18,329 bases of DNA from CAZNLS01 sp964573895 (GCA_964573895.1 CAZNLS010000050.1:1-18329); one strand, 5' to 3'. Shown: positions 1-9,127, counted from the stretch's first letter. Numbers and translations: made by a program. Notes: generated by a model from the sequence alone, not told the origin.

Positions 1-570
1 GAATACTGAAGCGGGAATATCTATAAATGTGATAATAAAAATTATCAGTACCAGGGTTTTTACCTTTGCTTTAGGATATAAAATAAGATATGCACCCATC
101 ACTCCCGAAACAGCTCCACTCGCTCCGATAACAGGAATTGTTGAACCAAGATTAAATAAAATATGGACTAAAGATGCCGAAATTCCCGCCAGAAGATAAA
201 AAATCAGAAATTTGAATTTTCCAAGATAATCTTCAATATTATTTCCAAATATCCATAAAAACAGCATATTACCTAACAGATGCATGAAGGAACCATGCAT
301 AAAGGTTGAAGAAACTATAGATGCAACCGGTGCAATAGTTCTCTTTTCAAATACAGGATAACCCCATGAATCCCTGCCGATTAAAATTTTTACATTTTTC
401 AGATGTGTGATTTCGTATGGAACCATTGAGTATCTGTTCACATAATAGTTTAAGCTTTTCTCTGACACTACTCCCTGGAAAAAAAAAACGGCAATATTTA
501 AAGCAATCAGAAAAATTGTCACATATGCGATCGATTTTGTCGGGTTGTAATCTTTAATCGGAAAAAGCAT
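1..570 (-). CDS. Rhomboid-family intramembrane serine protease (partial, 3' end beyond window)
   Basis: The first 190 codons are present and the gene runs off the left edge. Rhomboids cut transmembrane substrates inside the membrane with a Ser-His dyad. An N-terminal membrane helix lies at about residues 14-31. The typical HGSFMHLLGNMLFLWIFGNN block lies at 92-111, giving the conserved His and Asn of helix 2. The GASG motif with the nucleophile Ser151 lies at 149-152, followed by GVMGAYL. The catalytic His, expected in a later helix, is outside the window. The ATG (568-570) lies inside the last codons of gltX in another frame (17-base overlap), and I see no Shine-Dalgarno sequence, so translation is probably coupled to gltX. 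The family call is secure from the GxSG and HxxxN blocks. The substrate cannot be inferred. Confidence 0.93.
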   Translation of the reverse strand, partial: MLFPIKDYNPTKSIAYVTIFLIALNIAVFFFQGVVSEKSLNYYVNRYSMVPYEITHLKNVKILIGRDSWGYPVFEKRTIAPVASIVSSTFMHGSFMHLLGNMLFLWIFGNNIEDYLGKFKFLIFYLLAGISASLVHILFNLGSTIPVIGASGAVSGVMGAYLILYPKAKVKTLVLIIFIITFIDIPASVF

Positions 571-1996
571 TTTTATTCAGATAGTTGATAAAATTATTAA
601 TTCTTAATATAGATTCTTCTTTTCCAAGGAATTCAAAAACATCAAATATAGATGGACTGACCTTCATTCCAAGAAGTGCATATCTTGAAGGGTGAATAAG
701 ATCTTTTGCTTCAAGGTTAAGTATCTCTGCCGTATCTCTTGTGATTTTTTCAATTTCAGATGAACTAAAATCTTTCGAAGTATTCAGATTATTGGAAAAT
801 TTCTTCAGATTGACTGAAATTGATTTTGAAAAGCCTGCTGTTTTTATATCCTCTTTTTTATATGAAAAGTTTCCAAACAGGAAACGCTCGAACTGCTCTG
901 AGAAATCTGTAATCAGCTTAATTCTCGGTTTTACAAGTTTTATCAGATCGGTAATTTGTGATTTACTGATATTTTTGAACTTATCTTCATCAAGATAATT
1001 TTCAAAGAGACATTCTGCAATTTTTTCAGGTTCCCAATTCCTGATAGCAATTGAATTTAAAAATTTAAGTTTTTCATAGTCAAAGATCGGGGAATTTTTT
1101 GAGACTTTCTCAAGAGAAAATTTGTTTACCAATTCATCAAGAGAAAAAATTTCATTAACATCCCCGGGGATCCATGATAATTGTGAAAAATAGGTGATGA
1201 GAGAACCCGGCAGGTATCCTCTTTTCCTAAATTCCAGAAGTGATACCTCTCCATGTCTTTTGCTTAATTTTCTCCTGTCCGGTCCAAGAACCAGTGGAAG
1301 ATGAGTATACTTTGGAGTTTTATTCTCCAGGGCTATAAATAGAAGTATTTGTTTGTAAGTATTGGATATATGATCATCTCCTCTGATTACATCTGTAATT
1401 CCAAGCTCTATATCATCAACAACAACGCTCAACTGATATGTCGGAGAACCATCAGACCTTACCAAAACAAAATCTTCTATCTCCTCATTATTAATTTTCA
1501 ATTTTTTGTGAATTCTGTCTTTAAACTCCGTGTGGCCATCCGGAACTCTGAATCTGATAGTGTATGGCTTATTTTCATTTAAAGCTTGTTTTGTATTTTC
1601 AGAATTAAGACAAAAACGGTCATATTTATATGAAACTCTTCTATTTCCACTAAGACTTCTTTTCTTTATTTCATCTTTTGTACAAAAACATTTATAAGCA
1701 AGCTCTTTTTTTAGAAGTAAATTAGCATATTTTTTATATAACCCGGCTCTTTCAGATTGAAAAATCGGACCGGAATCCCACTTTAATCCAAGCCAGGAGA
1801 GCCCCTCTATTATTTCATCAGACATTGACTTTAAAGATCTTTCCCTGTCAGTATCTTCAATTCTGAGGATAAAATCGCCTCCTCTGCTTTTTGCAAAGAG
1901 ATAATTAAAAAGTGCAGTTCTGGCTCCTCCGATATGAAGATGGCCGGTTGGTGACGGGGCAAATCTTACGACAGTTTTTTTATCAATCTTCTTCAT
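554..1996 (-). CDS. gltX: Glutamyl-tRNA synthetase
   Basis: Class I aminoacyl-tRNA synthetase that charges tRNA(Glu), or both tRNA(Glu) and tRNA(Gln) if non-discriminating; the sequence does not decide this by eye. Counting from the ATG, the HIGH-type signature FAPSPTGHLHIGG is at residues 12-24 and the KMSKS-type loop KLSKR at 243-247. Cys103, Cys105 and Cys129 (CFC...YDRFC) match three ligands of the zinc site in E. coli GluRS; the fourth position is not an obvious His. At 480 residues it is of normal length. The frame is open to a GTG at 2009-2011, but the ATG at 1994-1996 places the start closer to the catalytic core and is preferred. Either start overlaps the end of gyrA, so the gene is cotranscribed with the gyrase genes, which is an uncommon partner. 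Confidence 0.96.
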   Translation of the reverse strand: MKKIDKKTVVRFAPSPTGHLHIGGARTALFNYLFAKSRGGDFILRIEDTDRERSLKSMSDEIIEGLSWLGLKWDSGPIFQSERAGLYKKYANLLLKKELAYKCFCTKDEIKKRSLSGNRRVSYKYDRFCLNSENTKQALNENKPYTIRFRVPDGHTEFKDRIHKKLKINNEEIEDFVLVRSDGSPTYQLSVVVDDIELGITDVIRGDDHISNTYKQILLFIALENKTPKYTHLPLVLGPDRRKLSKRHGEVSLLEFRKRGYLPGSLITYFSQLSWIPGDVNEIFSLDELVNKFSLEKVSKNSPIFDYEKLKFLNSIAIRNWEPEKIAECLFENYLDEDKFKNISKSQITDLIKLVKPRIKLITDFSEQFERFLFGNFSYKKEDIKTAGFSKSISVNLKKFSNNLNTSKDFSSSEIEKITRDTAEILNLEAKDLIHPSRYALLGMKVSPSIFDVFEFLGKEESILRINNFINYLNKNAFSD

Positions 1997-4454
1997 TAAA
2001 TGATGTGTCACCGGTTTCTGAAACTCTTACCTTTTCAAGTGAAACCAGTTTGTCCCCATCTTTGAGATTCAGGATTTTTACTCCCTGGGTTGCCCTTCCT
2101 TGTGATCTTATCTGTGTGGATGTCTGCTTATTAACAACACCAAGCTGTGAAGAGAGAATAATTTCATCAGTGTCATTGAGTACGGTTATTCCAATTACAG
2201 AACCTATTTTTTCATTTATTGATATATTAATAAGTCCTTTTCCGCCTCTGTTCTGCAGCCTGTAAAGATCGAGGGATGATTTTTTTCCGTATCCATTCTC
2301 GGTTAATGTTAATATATATTTGTCATTTTCACCTATAATATCTGCTCCGACCAGAAAATCATCCACGGATATTCTCATTCCGTGAACACCTCTGGCTCCT
2401 CTGCCCATCTCCCTCACATTATTCTCATTGAACCTTATTGCTTTTCCGTTATGCGACCCCATAATAATATCATTATTGCCGTTTGTAATCTTAGCTTCGA
2501 AGAGTTCATCATCCTCACCAACATCTGCAGCGATTATTCCCGAAGATCTGGGTCGTGAAAATCTTGATAATCTTGTTTTTTTTACAAACCCTTTTCTTGA
2601 AAAAAGCATGACAAATTTATCTTCCGAGAACTCTTTAACATTTATCACGGAACAGACTTTTTCGTCTTCATGAATTCCAAGAATTCTGTTGATTGGTTTT
2701 CCTCTCCCGGTTGTATCTCCTTCGGGAATTTCATAGACCTTTTTCCAGAACATCCTTCCCTTTTTTGTAAATACAAGAATATAATCATGAGCTGACGCAA
2801 CAAAGATATTATTGATCATATCTTCTTCTTTAAGACCGAACCCTCTTTTTCCCATGGTGCCCCGGTTCTGTATCCTGTATGAATCAAGAAGTGTTCTCTT
2901 TATGTATCCTTCCCTGGTAAATAAAATTACATATTCATCGTTTTTAATGATATCTTCCATGTTCAGTTCTGTAAGTTCAGTTTCGACTATTTCTGTCCTG
3001 CGTTCATCCTGAAAATCCTTACCGGATTCTATTAGTTCATCTTTTATCAGATCAAGCATTTTTCTTTCATCCGAAAGAATACCATTTAAATAATCTATCT
3101 TTTCAAGAAGTTTTTTATATTCATCTTCAAGTTTTTCTATTTCAAGACCTGTTAATTTATACAATTGAAGTTCGAGAATTGCATTAGCCTGAATATCAGA
3201 TAGTTCATATTTTTTCATAAGTCCCGATTTCGCATCTTCACGATTAGATGAACTTTTAATTAACCTGACAACTGCATCAAGATTTTCAAGTGCAATCTTA
3301 AGTCCTTCAATTATATGAACTCTCTTTTTTGCTTTATTCAGTTCAAATAAAGATCTTCTTCTGACAACATCTTTTCTGTGGCCGAGGAAATAATTAAAAT
3401 ATTCGATAATTGTGAATTGTTTCGGCTGCTGGTTAACAATAGCAAGAAGGTTTATTGAAAAGGTAGTTTGGAGTTGAGTATATTTGTATAGGTTATTAAG
3501 AATAACTTCTGGAATATCATCTTTTTTTATTTCAACTACAATTCTCATTCCATCCCTGTCAGACTCATCGCGAAGAGCGGAAATTCCGGTAATCTTTTTT
3601 GTTTTTACGAGGTTTGCAATATTTTCCAGAAGTCTGGATTTATTTGTTTGATATGGAATTTCATTTATTATAATCTTCTGTTTTCCTTTATCGTCATTCT
3701 CAATAACAGTTTTCCCTCTGACAATAACCGAACCTTTCCCGGTTTTATAGGATTCAATGATAGAATTCCGCCCAAAAATTATTCCTCCGGTTGGAAAATC
3801 AGGCCCTTTCAGTATTTTAACTATTTCATCTATTGAAATCTTTCTGTTATCAAGAAATGCAATAAATGCTTCAGTTAATTCTTTAAGATTATGAGGTGGA
3901 ATTGATGTTGCCATTCCGACTGCAATTCCCGAACTGCCGTTCAGCATCAGATTTGGAAGGTGTGTCGGAAATACAACCGGTTCTTTTAAAGATTCATCAT
4001 AATTTGATGTGAAATCAACAGTATCTTTTTCAATATCTTTTAATATTTCATTCGAAATTTTACGTAATCTGACTTCGGTATACCTCATTGCAGCCGGAGG
4101 ATCTCCATCTATCGAACCAAAATTACCCTGGCCGTCAACAAGTGGATATCGTAGTGAAAAATCCTGCGCCATTCTTACAAGAGTATCATATACTGCCTGA
4201 TCACCATGCGGGTGATATTTTCCGATTACATCTCCAACAATCCTTGCCGATTTTTTATAGGGTTTATTGAATTGCGTTCCCGTTTGATATAGTGAATAAA
4301 GAGTACGTCTGTGAACCGGTTTCAATCCGTCTCTGATATCGGGTATAGCTCTTCCGATAATAACACTCATAGAGTAATCAAGGTAAGATGTCTGCATCTC
4401 TTTTTCAAGAGTTACACTTTCAATTGTACCAGAAAATTTATCGTCCTTTTCCAT
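1983..4454 (-). CDS. gyrA: DNA gyrase subunit A
   Basis: Breakage-reunion subunit of DNA gyrase (A2B2), which introduces negative supercoils using ATP hydrolysed by GyrB. The 823 residues show the winged-helix/tower core with the catalytic Tyr125 in AAMRYTEVRL, the HPHGD helix at 81-85, and a C-terminal six-bladed beta-pinwheel from about residue 500. Two features are odd. The first-blade GyrA box, normally Q(K/R)RGG(R/K)G, reads QNRGTMG at 529-535, while a later blade keeps QNRGGKG at 734-740. The residue matching E. coli Ser83 is Gln86; the Asp87 equivalent is kept (Asp90). The AAGGA ribosome-binding site (4461-4465, minus strand) overlaps the gyrB stop codon, six bases before the ATG. ParC was considered, but adjacency to gyrB and the overall length support GyrA. 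Confidence 0.96.
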   Translation of the reverse strand: MEKDDKFSGTIESVTLEKEMQTSYLDYSMSVIIGRAIPDIRDGLKPVHRRTLYSLYQTGTQFNKPYKKSARIVGDVIGKYHPHGDQAVYDTLVRMAQDFSLRYPLVDGQGNFGSIDGDPPAAMRYTEVRLRKISNEILKDIEKDTVDFTSNYDESLKEPVVFPTHLPNLMLNGSSGIAVGMATSIPPHNLKELTEAFIAFLDNRKISIDEIVKILKGPDFPTGGIIFGRNSIIESYKTGKGSVIVRGKTVIENDDKGKQKIIINEIPYQTNKSRLLENIANLVKTKKITGISALRDESDRDGMRIVVEIKKDDIPEVILNNLYKYTQLQTTFSINLLAIVNQQPKQFTIIEYFNYFLGHRKDVVRRRSLFELNKAKKRVHIIEGLKIALENLDAVVRLIKSSSNREDAKSGLMKKYELSDIQANAILELQLYKLTGLEIEKLEDEYKKLLEKIDYLNGILSDERKMLDLIKDELIESGKDFQDERRTEIVETELTELNMEDIIKNDEYVILFTREGYIKRTLLDSYRIQNRGTMGKRGFGLKEEDMINNIFVASAHDYILVFTKKGRMFWKKVYEIPEGDTTGRGKPINRILGIHEDEKVCSVINVKEFSEDKFVMLFSRKGFVKKTRLSRFSRPRSSGIIAADVGEDDELFEAKITNGNNDIIMGSHNGKAIRFNENNVREMGRGARGVHGMRISVDDFLVGADIIGENDKYILTLTENGYGKKSSLDLYRLQNRGGKGLINISINEKIGSVIGITVLNDTDEIILSSQLGVVNKQTSTQIRSQGRATQGVKILNLKDGDKLVSLEKVRVSETGDTSFNEED

Positions 4455-4463
4455 TATAATTCC

Positions 4464-6878
4464 TTAAACGTCAAGATTTTTTACATTCAGTGCATTTTCC
4501 GTAATGAATACTTTTCTTTTATTCGAATCGCTTCCCATCAGCGTATCAAATATTTCTTCACTTTCAAAAAAATCATTAATATTAACTTTCAGCAGAGTCC
4601 TTCCCTCCGGATTCATTGTTGTTTTCCACAACTGGTCCGGGTTCATTTCTCCTAATCCTTTATATCTCTGAATGTAAAGTCCTTTTTTTATAGAGTCATA
4701 TATTTTTTCAATAAACAAATATTCATTTTCAGCAAAATAAAGATCATTTCCAATTTTATAATTCAATGGAAATGAAGGATAGTTTTTCAGCTTTTCATAA
4801 GATTCATTCACCTGGGCAAAAAGCGGTCCCGTCAGGTAGTGCCAGTCAATGTCTTTTTCAAGAATTACTCCATTCAGTTCAAATTTTATCTTCAGCATGT
4901 AAGTAGAATATTCCTCATCAAAATTCACATTAACTGTTCTGCAGCATTCTATCGACTTTAATGTTTTGGCTATTTTTTCAACAATTGCTTTATCGGAAAA
5001 TGTATCTTCGTTTATTATCAATTCAATTAAAGCTCTCGTTATTACTTTCGGCATACCCTGTTTTTCTATGTTTTCAAGAAGATTGATTTTCTTTTTCAGA
5101 AGTTTAATGAACTTAATTACACTCCCTCCGGTGAACTCATTGTTGCCATTCGAATCGGATACAATATTAATTTTCTCACCTATCCTTTCAAGTAGAAATG
5201 TTTCAAGATCCTTTTCTTTCTTTAAATAAATACTTTTTCGATTGCTTTTCACAAGAAACAGGGGTGGCTGAGCAAGGTAGAGACGGCCCATTTCAATAAG
5301 AGCTCTCATATGTCTGAAAAAAAATGTCATCAAAAGAGTTCTTATGTGAGATCCGTCAATATCTGCATCTGTCATTAAAATAATTTTGTGATATCTTAAT
5401 TTTTCCGGATCAAAACTGTCTTTTCCTATTCCAACTCCGAGAGCTGATATGATAGTCTTGATCTCACCATTTTCAAGCATTCTCGAAGTGGTTGCCTTTT
5501 CAACATTTAAAATCTTTCCTTTTAAAGGCAGAATTGCCTGAAATCTTCGATCCCTGCCCTGTTTCGCCGAGCCTCCGGCAGAGTCTCCCTCGACAATATA
5601 TATTTCACACTCCTCGGGATTTTTTGATTGGCAGTCTGCAAGTTTACCGGGAAGTGACGTACTTTCAAGGAGACTGGATTTTCTAACAAGATCCTTGGCT
5701 TTTCTTGAAGCCTCCCTGGCTTCTGCAGCCAGTTGTACTTTATTTAAAACTGCTTTTGCATCAGCAATATTTTCTTCAAAGTATTCAAACAGTTTTTGAT
5801 TTACAAAGGATTCAACTATTCCCTTAATTTCAGAATTTCCAAGTTTAGCCTTTGTTTGTCCTTCAAATTGAGGGTTTTTCAAACGAACGGAAATTATTGC
5901 AATTATACCCTCCCTCACATCTTCTCCGGAAAAACTTCCCTTGAAATCTTTTTTTAATCCGTTTGATTGTGCAAAAAAATTAATGGTTCTGGTTAAAGCC
6001 CCTTTGAACCCGGTTAAATGAGTTCCCCCTTCAACAGTATTAATATTATTTACAAAAGATAAAATAATCTCCGAGTATGATTTAACATATTGAAAAGCAA
6101 TCTCAATTATCACGTCATCTTTTTCGGTATTCAGATATACCGGGGAATCAACAATTTTATCTTTTTGCTTTGACAGATATTCAATATATTCAACAAGTCC
6201 ACCTTCATAGTGAAACCTCTCCTTCTTCTTCGTTCTGTCATCATTCAGCGTTATAACCAATCCCTTGTTCAGGAATGCAAGCTCTTTTAATCTTTTTGAT
6301 AATATATCAAAATCATAATCGGTTGTTTCAAAAATATCTTCATCAGGCCAGAACGTGATCTTTGTCCCTTTTTTGGCTGTTTTTCCAAGTTTTTTAAAAG
6401 GACTCTGTGGAATTCCGGTCTGGTATTTTTGAAAGTATATATGTCCGTCACGTTTTATTTCCAGCTCAAGTTTTGAAGAGAGTGCATTTACAACAGAGAC
6501 ACCGACACCGTGTAATCCGCCTGAAACTTTATATGTGTCATTATCAAATTTACCGCCTGCATGAAGGATTGTCATTACAACTTCAGCAGCCGGCTTATTC
6601 TCATCTTTATGAAGATCAACAGGTATTCCTCTGCCATTGTCAGTTACAGTTATTGAATTATCAAAGTGTATTGTCACATCAATTTTGTCACAATAACCGG
6701 CCATTGATTCATCAACCGAATTATCAACAACTTCATATACGAGGTGGTGCAGTCCCGGAGAACCCGTACTGCCTATATACATTGCCGGTCTTAATCTGAC
6801 TGCTTCCAGTCCCTCAAGTACCTTAATATTATCTGCTGTATATTGTTCTCTTTTTTTCAATGAATCTTCGGTTGTCAA
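4464..6878 (-). CDS. gyrB: DNA gyrase subunit B (long form with insert)
   Basis: ATPase and TOPRIM subunit of gyrase. The GHKL ATPase domain is at about residues 15-230 (Glu49 and Asn53 in YEVVDNSVDE, Asp80 in DNGRGIP, GGLHGVGVSVVNAL). The transducer domain carries QTKAKLGN at 341-348. The TOPRIM domain has EGDSAGG at 430-436 and DADIDG at 504-509, and the tail has QRYKGLGEMNPDQLW near 737-751. A segment of roughly 170 residues (about 555-730) interrupts TOPRIM and tail, as in the 804-residue E. coli enzyme, and explains the length over the usual 630-650. The start codon is TTG: the AGGAG at 6885-6889 on the minus strand is six bases upstream, and no ATG precedes the conserved core. It is the first gene after a likely promoter and heads gyrB-gyrA-gltX-rhomboid. 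Confidence 0.97.
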   Translation of the reverse strand: MTTEDSLKKREQYTADNIKVLEGLEAVRLRPAMYIGSTGSPGLHHLVYEVVDNSVDESMAGYCDKIDVTIHFDNSITVTDNGRGIPVDLHKDENKPAAEVVMTILHAGGKFDNDTYKVSGGLHGVGVSVVNALSSKLELEIKRDGHIYFQKYQTGIPQSPFKKLGKTAKKGTKITFWPDEDIFETTDYDFDILSKRLKELAFLNKGLVITLNDDRTKKKERFHYEGGLVEYIEYLSKQKDKIVDSPVYLNTEKDDVIIEIAFQYVKSYSEIILSFVNNINTVEGGTHLTGFKGALTRTINFFAQSNGLKKDFKGSFSGEDVREGIIAIISVRLKNPQFEGQTKAKLGNSEIKGIVESFVNQKLFEYFEENIADAKAVLNKVQLAAEAREASRKAKDLVRKSSLLESTSLPGKLADCQSKNPEECEIYIVEGDSAGGSAKQGRDRRFQAILPLKGKILNVEKATTSRMLENGEIKTIISALGVGIGKDSFDPEKLRYHKIILMTDADIDGSHIRTLLMTFFFRHMRALIEMGRLYLAQPPLFLVKSNRKSIYLKKEKDLETFLLERIGEKINIVSDSNGNNEFTGGSVIKFIKLLKKKINLLENIEKQGMPKVITRALIELIINEDTFSDKAIVEKIAKTLKSIECCRTVNVNFDEEYSTYMLKIKFELNGVILEKDIDWHYLTGPLFAQVNESYEKLKNYPSFPLNYKIGNDLYFAENEYLFIEKIYDSIKKGLYIQRYKGLGEMNPDQLWKTTMNPEGRTLLKVNINDFFESEEIFDTLMGSDSNKRKVFITENALNVKNLDV

Positions 6879-6941
6879 ATTTTGCTCCTAAAATCAGAAA
6901 ATCATCTGAAATAAAAAAAATAGCTCAACAGTTTTGTTTAA

Positions 6942-6970
6942 ATTATATATCAATTCCATTTTCAAGTAAA
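6942..6970 (-). promoter_or_regulatory. Sigma70-type promoter for gyrB-gyrA-gltX-rhomboid
   Basis: On the minus strand a TATAAT hexamer (6942-6947) is preceded by TTTACT (6965-6970) with a 17-base spacer. It lies in the 119-base gap between recF and gyrB and would give a leader of about 57 bases. The -10 is a perfect match and the -35 matches 4 of 6. In such AT-rich DNA chance hits are frequent, so the position before a long gene run is the main support. Confidence 0.5.
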
Positions 6971-6997
6971 GGTTTGCTACAAGTAATTGCTTCCGTA

Positions 6998-8020
6998 TTA
7001 ACTCTTAATTTTAATGAGATGATCAAAATTTTTCCATCTGTTTACAGAAGTGGATATAACCTGAATATCGGGATATTTATCATAAAGAACAGCCAGATTC
7101 TCTTTATCCATCGCCGTATCAAAATCATCAATAAGAAAAACAGGAAATTCATCTCTGACAGTTTTAAATACTTCAATAAACGCAAGATATATTAGTATAA
7201 GATAAAATTTTTTTTCACCTGAAGAAAAAAACTTCAACGCCTTTCCATTTAGAAAAAAAGAGAATTTATCAAGATGAGTGCCAATCAGAGTTTTTCCAAA
7301 ATTAATCTCTTTTTCTTTAACTGCCTCCAGTTGTTCACTTATACCAGCTGAATCCGAATATCCGGAAACAGATGGATTATATACAATTTTTATCTTATTG
7401 CCGTCGGAGTTTTCAAAAAGTTTTGAATTGAGTCCTTCAATAAATTTATTTCGTTTTTCAATTATTATTGACATTTTTTCGCCCATGATCCGGTTCCAAC
7501 TGCTAAGCTGAGAAAAATCTCCCCCTTTTTTTAACAACATTTTTTTCTGTTTTAAAGCTCTCCCGTATAGTATAATCGCATCGGCATAATAGTTATCAAT
7601 TCCATACATAAACCTGTTTATCATTTTTCTTCTTAAAGATATACTCTCAATATAATTTATGTAATTAGCCGATGAAAAAAAAAGCGGATAAAAACAGTTA
7701 ATTGCTTCAATTGATGCAATTTTCTTTTTGTTTTTGAAATGTGAAAAATCCTTTGAATAGGAGCAGCTTAGTGAAGAATTACCTTTTTGGTTGATGATTG
7801 AAGAACTGATAAAAAACTCTGAGGAGTTTTCATTTAAAACTTCACTTTTTTTTACATTTAAAAAAGATTTTCCAAATCCCAGGAAATATATTGATTCAAG
7901 AATCGAAGTTTTTCCCGAACCATTCAAACCATAAATAAGATTTTTGCCTTCTACAAAATCATGAGACGTAATTTCTGAAAAATTTCTGAATCCATTTAGA
8001 GTAACTTTTTTAATAAACAA
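6998..8020 (-). CDS. recF: DNA replication and repair protein RecF
   Basis: SMC/ABC-like ATPase that binds gapped DNA and, with RecO and RecR, loads RecA at stalled forks. Residues 31-38 (GLNGSGKT) form Walker A with Lys37. FFSSGEKKF at 264-272 is the ABC signature region, followed by Walker B VFLIDDFD at 294-301 with a D-loop after it. At 340 residues it is slightly shorter than the usual 360 or so. The start is TTG at 8018-8020, three bases after the dnaN stop and with no clear ribosome-binding site, so translation is probably coupled to dnaN. The N-terminus (MFIKKVTLNGFRNF) lines up with the family, which supports this start. Sequence divergence is fairly high, but the dnaN-recF-gyrB order makes the call secure. 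Confidence 0.94.
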   Translation of the reverse strand: MFIKKVTLNGFRNFSEITSHDFVEGKNLIYGLNGSGKTSILESIYFLGFGKSFLNVKKSEVLNENSSEFFISSSIINQKGNSSLSCSYSKDFSHFKNKKKIASIEAINCFYPLFFSSANYINYIESISLRRKMINRFMYGIDNYYADAIILYGRALKQKKMLLKKGGDFSQLSSWNRIMGEKMSIIIEKRNKFIEGLNSKLFENSDGNKIKIVYNPSVSGYSDSAGISEQLEAVKEKEINFGKTLIGTHLDKFSFFLNGKALKFFSSGEKKFYLILIYLAFIEVFKTVRDEFPVFLIDDFDTAMDKENLAVLYDKYPDIQVISTSVNRWKNFDHLIKIKS

Positions 8021-8023
8021 ATT

Positions 8024-9127
8024 TTAAATATTTAAAGGCATTACGACATATATAAATTTTCCGCCTTCACTCTCCACCGGTTCAAATATGAATGAACTTT
8101 CGGAATCAGTCATTTTTACTCTGATTTTTTCAGAATCGGAATGGTTTAAAAAATCCAATACAAAGTTTCCATTAAATGCTATATTGATCGGATCTCCTGA
8201 ATAAGATATATCCACTTCATCGTAACCTTCGCCTTTTTCCGGAGTTGTTCTTTCAAGAATTAATTTGTTGTTTTCAAATTTAAAATATACTCCGTTATTC
8301 CTGCTCTTAAAAATAAGAATTCTTTTAAGAGTATTTAAAAGAAGCTCGTTATCAATTATTGCTTCAAAATTTGTGTTCTCGGGAATAACTGTTTTATAGT
8401 TTGGGAAATTCTGATCGATAATTCTTGAAGAGAGAGTCCGGTTTTCAAATTTGAAGAATAAATTATTTTTATCATAAGAAAAATCAATGGTTTTTCCGGC
8501 TCCTATTTTTAATATTTCAAGAAGTGATTTTCTCGAAATTATAAAACCTACACTCTCATTTATGCCAATTTTTGAATCAAAAAAAGTATAGGAGAGGCGA
8601 TGTCCGTCTGTTGATGCCATTTCGAGCAGGTTGTTTGATATAGTAAAAAGTGCTCCGCCCAGGTTAAACTTCATATCCGGAGAAATAATAAAATAGCTTT
8701 TATTTATTAAAAATTTAAATTCATCCATATTCAGGGATATTTTCTCAGAAAAATCCGCTTTAGGAAGTTGAGGATAATCAGAAGACTGGAGCCCCATAAG
8801 TGTATACTTACTTGTCTTTTTTTCATTTGATATAATTATCTGCAGATTATTATTCTCAGATATCTCAATTTTTCCCTCGGGCATTTTTGATATCAAATCA
8901 TATAAGTCTCTTCCGTTTACTGTAAAAGTACCAGGTTCCGATACTTCAACTTCAATATTTGATGAGAGTCCGATTTCAAGATCGGTTGCTAATAGTTCAA
9001 CTTTACCATTGTCAAAGGCTGTTATTTTTATATTCTGCAGAATATCAATAAGAGTCTTCTTTTCAAAAACCCCCTGAAACATTCTTAATTCATCTGAAAA
9101 AGATTTTTTTTCCACAAATATTTTCAT
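8024..9127 (-). CDS. dnaN: DNA polymerase III beta sliding clamp
   Basis: Ring-shaped homodimer that holds DNA polymerase III on DNA. At 367 residues it has the normal length. The family is recognised from the start MKIFVEKKSFSDEL, the first-domain blocks LLATDLEIGL and VNGRDLYDLISKMP, the SSDYPQLP segment, the SRKSLLEIL segment, and the C-terminal YVVMPLNI, which corresponds to the usual YVVMPMRL end. The ATG (9125-9127) is preceded by AAGGCAGG on the minus strand. A TTTTCCACA 9-mer (plus strand, 9108-9116) lies within codons 4-7 and is identical to the two DnaA-box-like sites in front of dnaA, which hints at DnaA control of dnaN. Confidence 0.97.
   Translation of the reverse strand: MKIFVEKKSFSDELRMFQGVFEKKTLIDILQNIKITAFDNGKVELLATDLEIGLSSNIEVEVSEPGTFTVNGRDLYDLISKMPEGKIEISENNNLQIIISNEKKTSKYTLMGLQSSDYPQLPKADFSEKISLNMDEFKFLINKSYFIISPDMKFNLGGALFTISNNLLEMASTDGHRLSYTFFDSKIGINESVGFIISRKSLLEILKIGAGKTIDFSYDKNNLFFKFENRTLSSRIIDQNFPNYKTVIPENTNFEAIIDNELLLNTLKRILIFKSRNNGVYFKFENNKLILERTTPEKGEGYDEVDISYSGDPINIAFNGNFVLDFLNHSDSEKIRVKMTDSESSFIFEPVESEGGKFIYVVMPLNI
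9108..9116 (+). promoter_or_regulatory. Possible DnaA box inside the start of dnaN
   Basis: TTTTCCACA, one base from the E. coli consensus TTATCCACA and identical to the two sites in front of dnaA. It lies in the first codons of dnaN. It may be chance, because the same DNA must encode FVEKK there. Confidence 0.35.

Noticed and set aside
1983..4454. Topoisomerase IV subunit ParC instead of GyrA, because of the degenerate first box
   Set aside because: Directly behind gyrB in the canonical order, full-length pinwheel and a later QNRGGKG box; GyrA fits better.
4622..4630. Another TTTTCCACA 9-mer inside gyrB
   Set aside because: Isolated within a coding region about 6 kb from the putative origin, with no partner site; most likely chance.
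6407..6799. Plus-strand open frame of 130 codons over gyrB
   Set aside because: Low-complexity His/Gln-rich shadow of the conserved GyrB ATPase domain.
6860..7195. Plus-strand open frame of 111 codons over the gyrB start and recF end
   Set aside because: Antisense to two well-supported genes and their spacer, no recognisable domain; a shadow frame.
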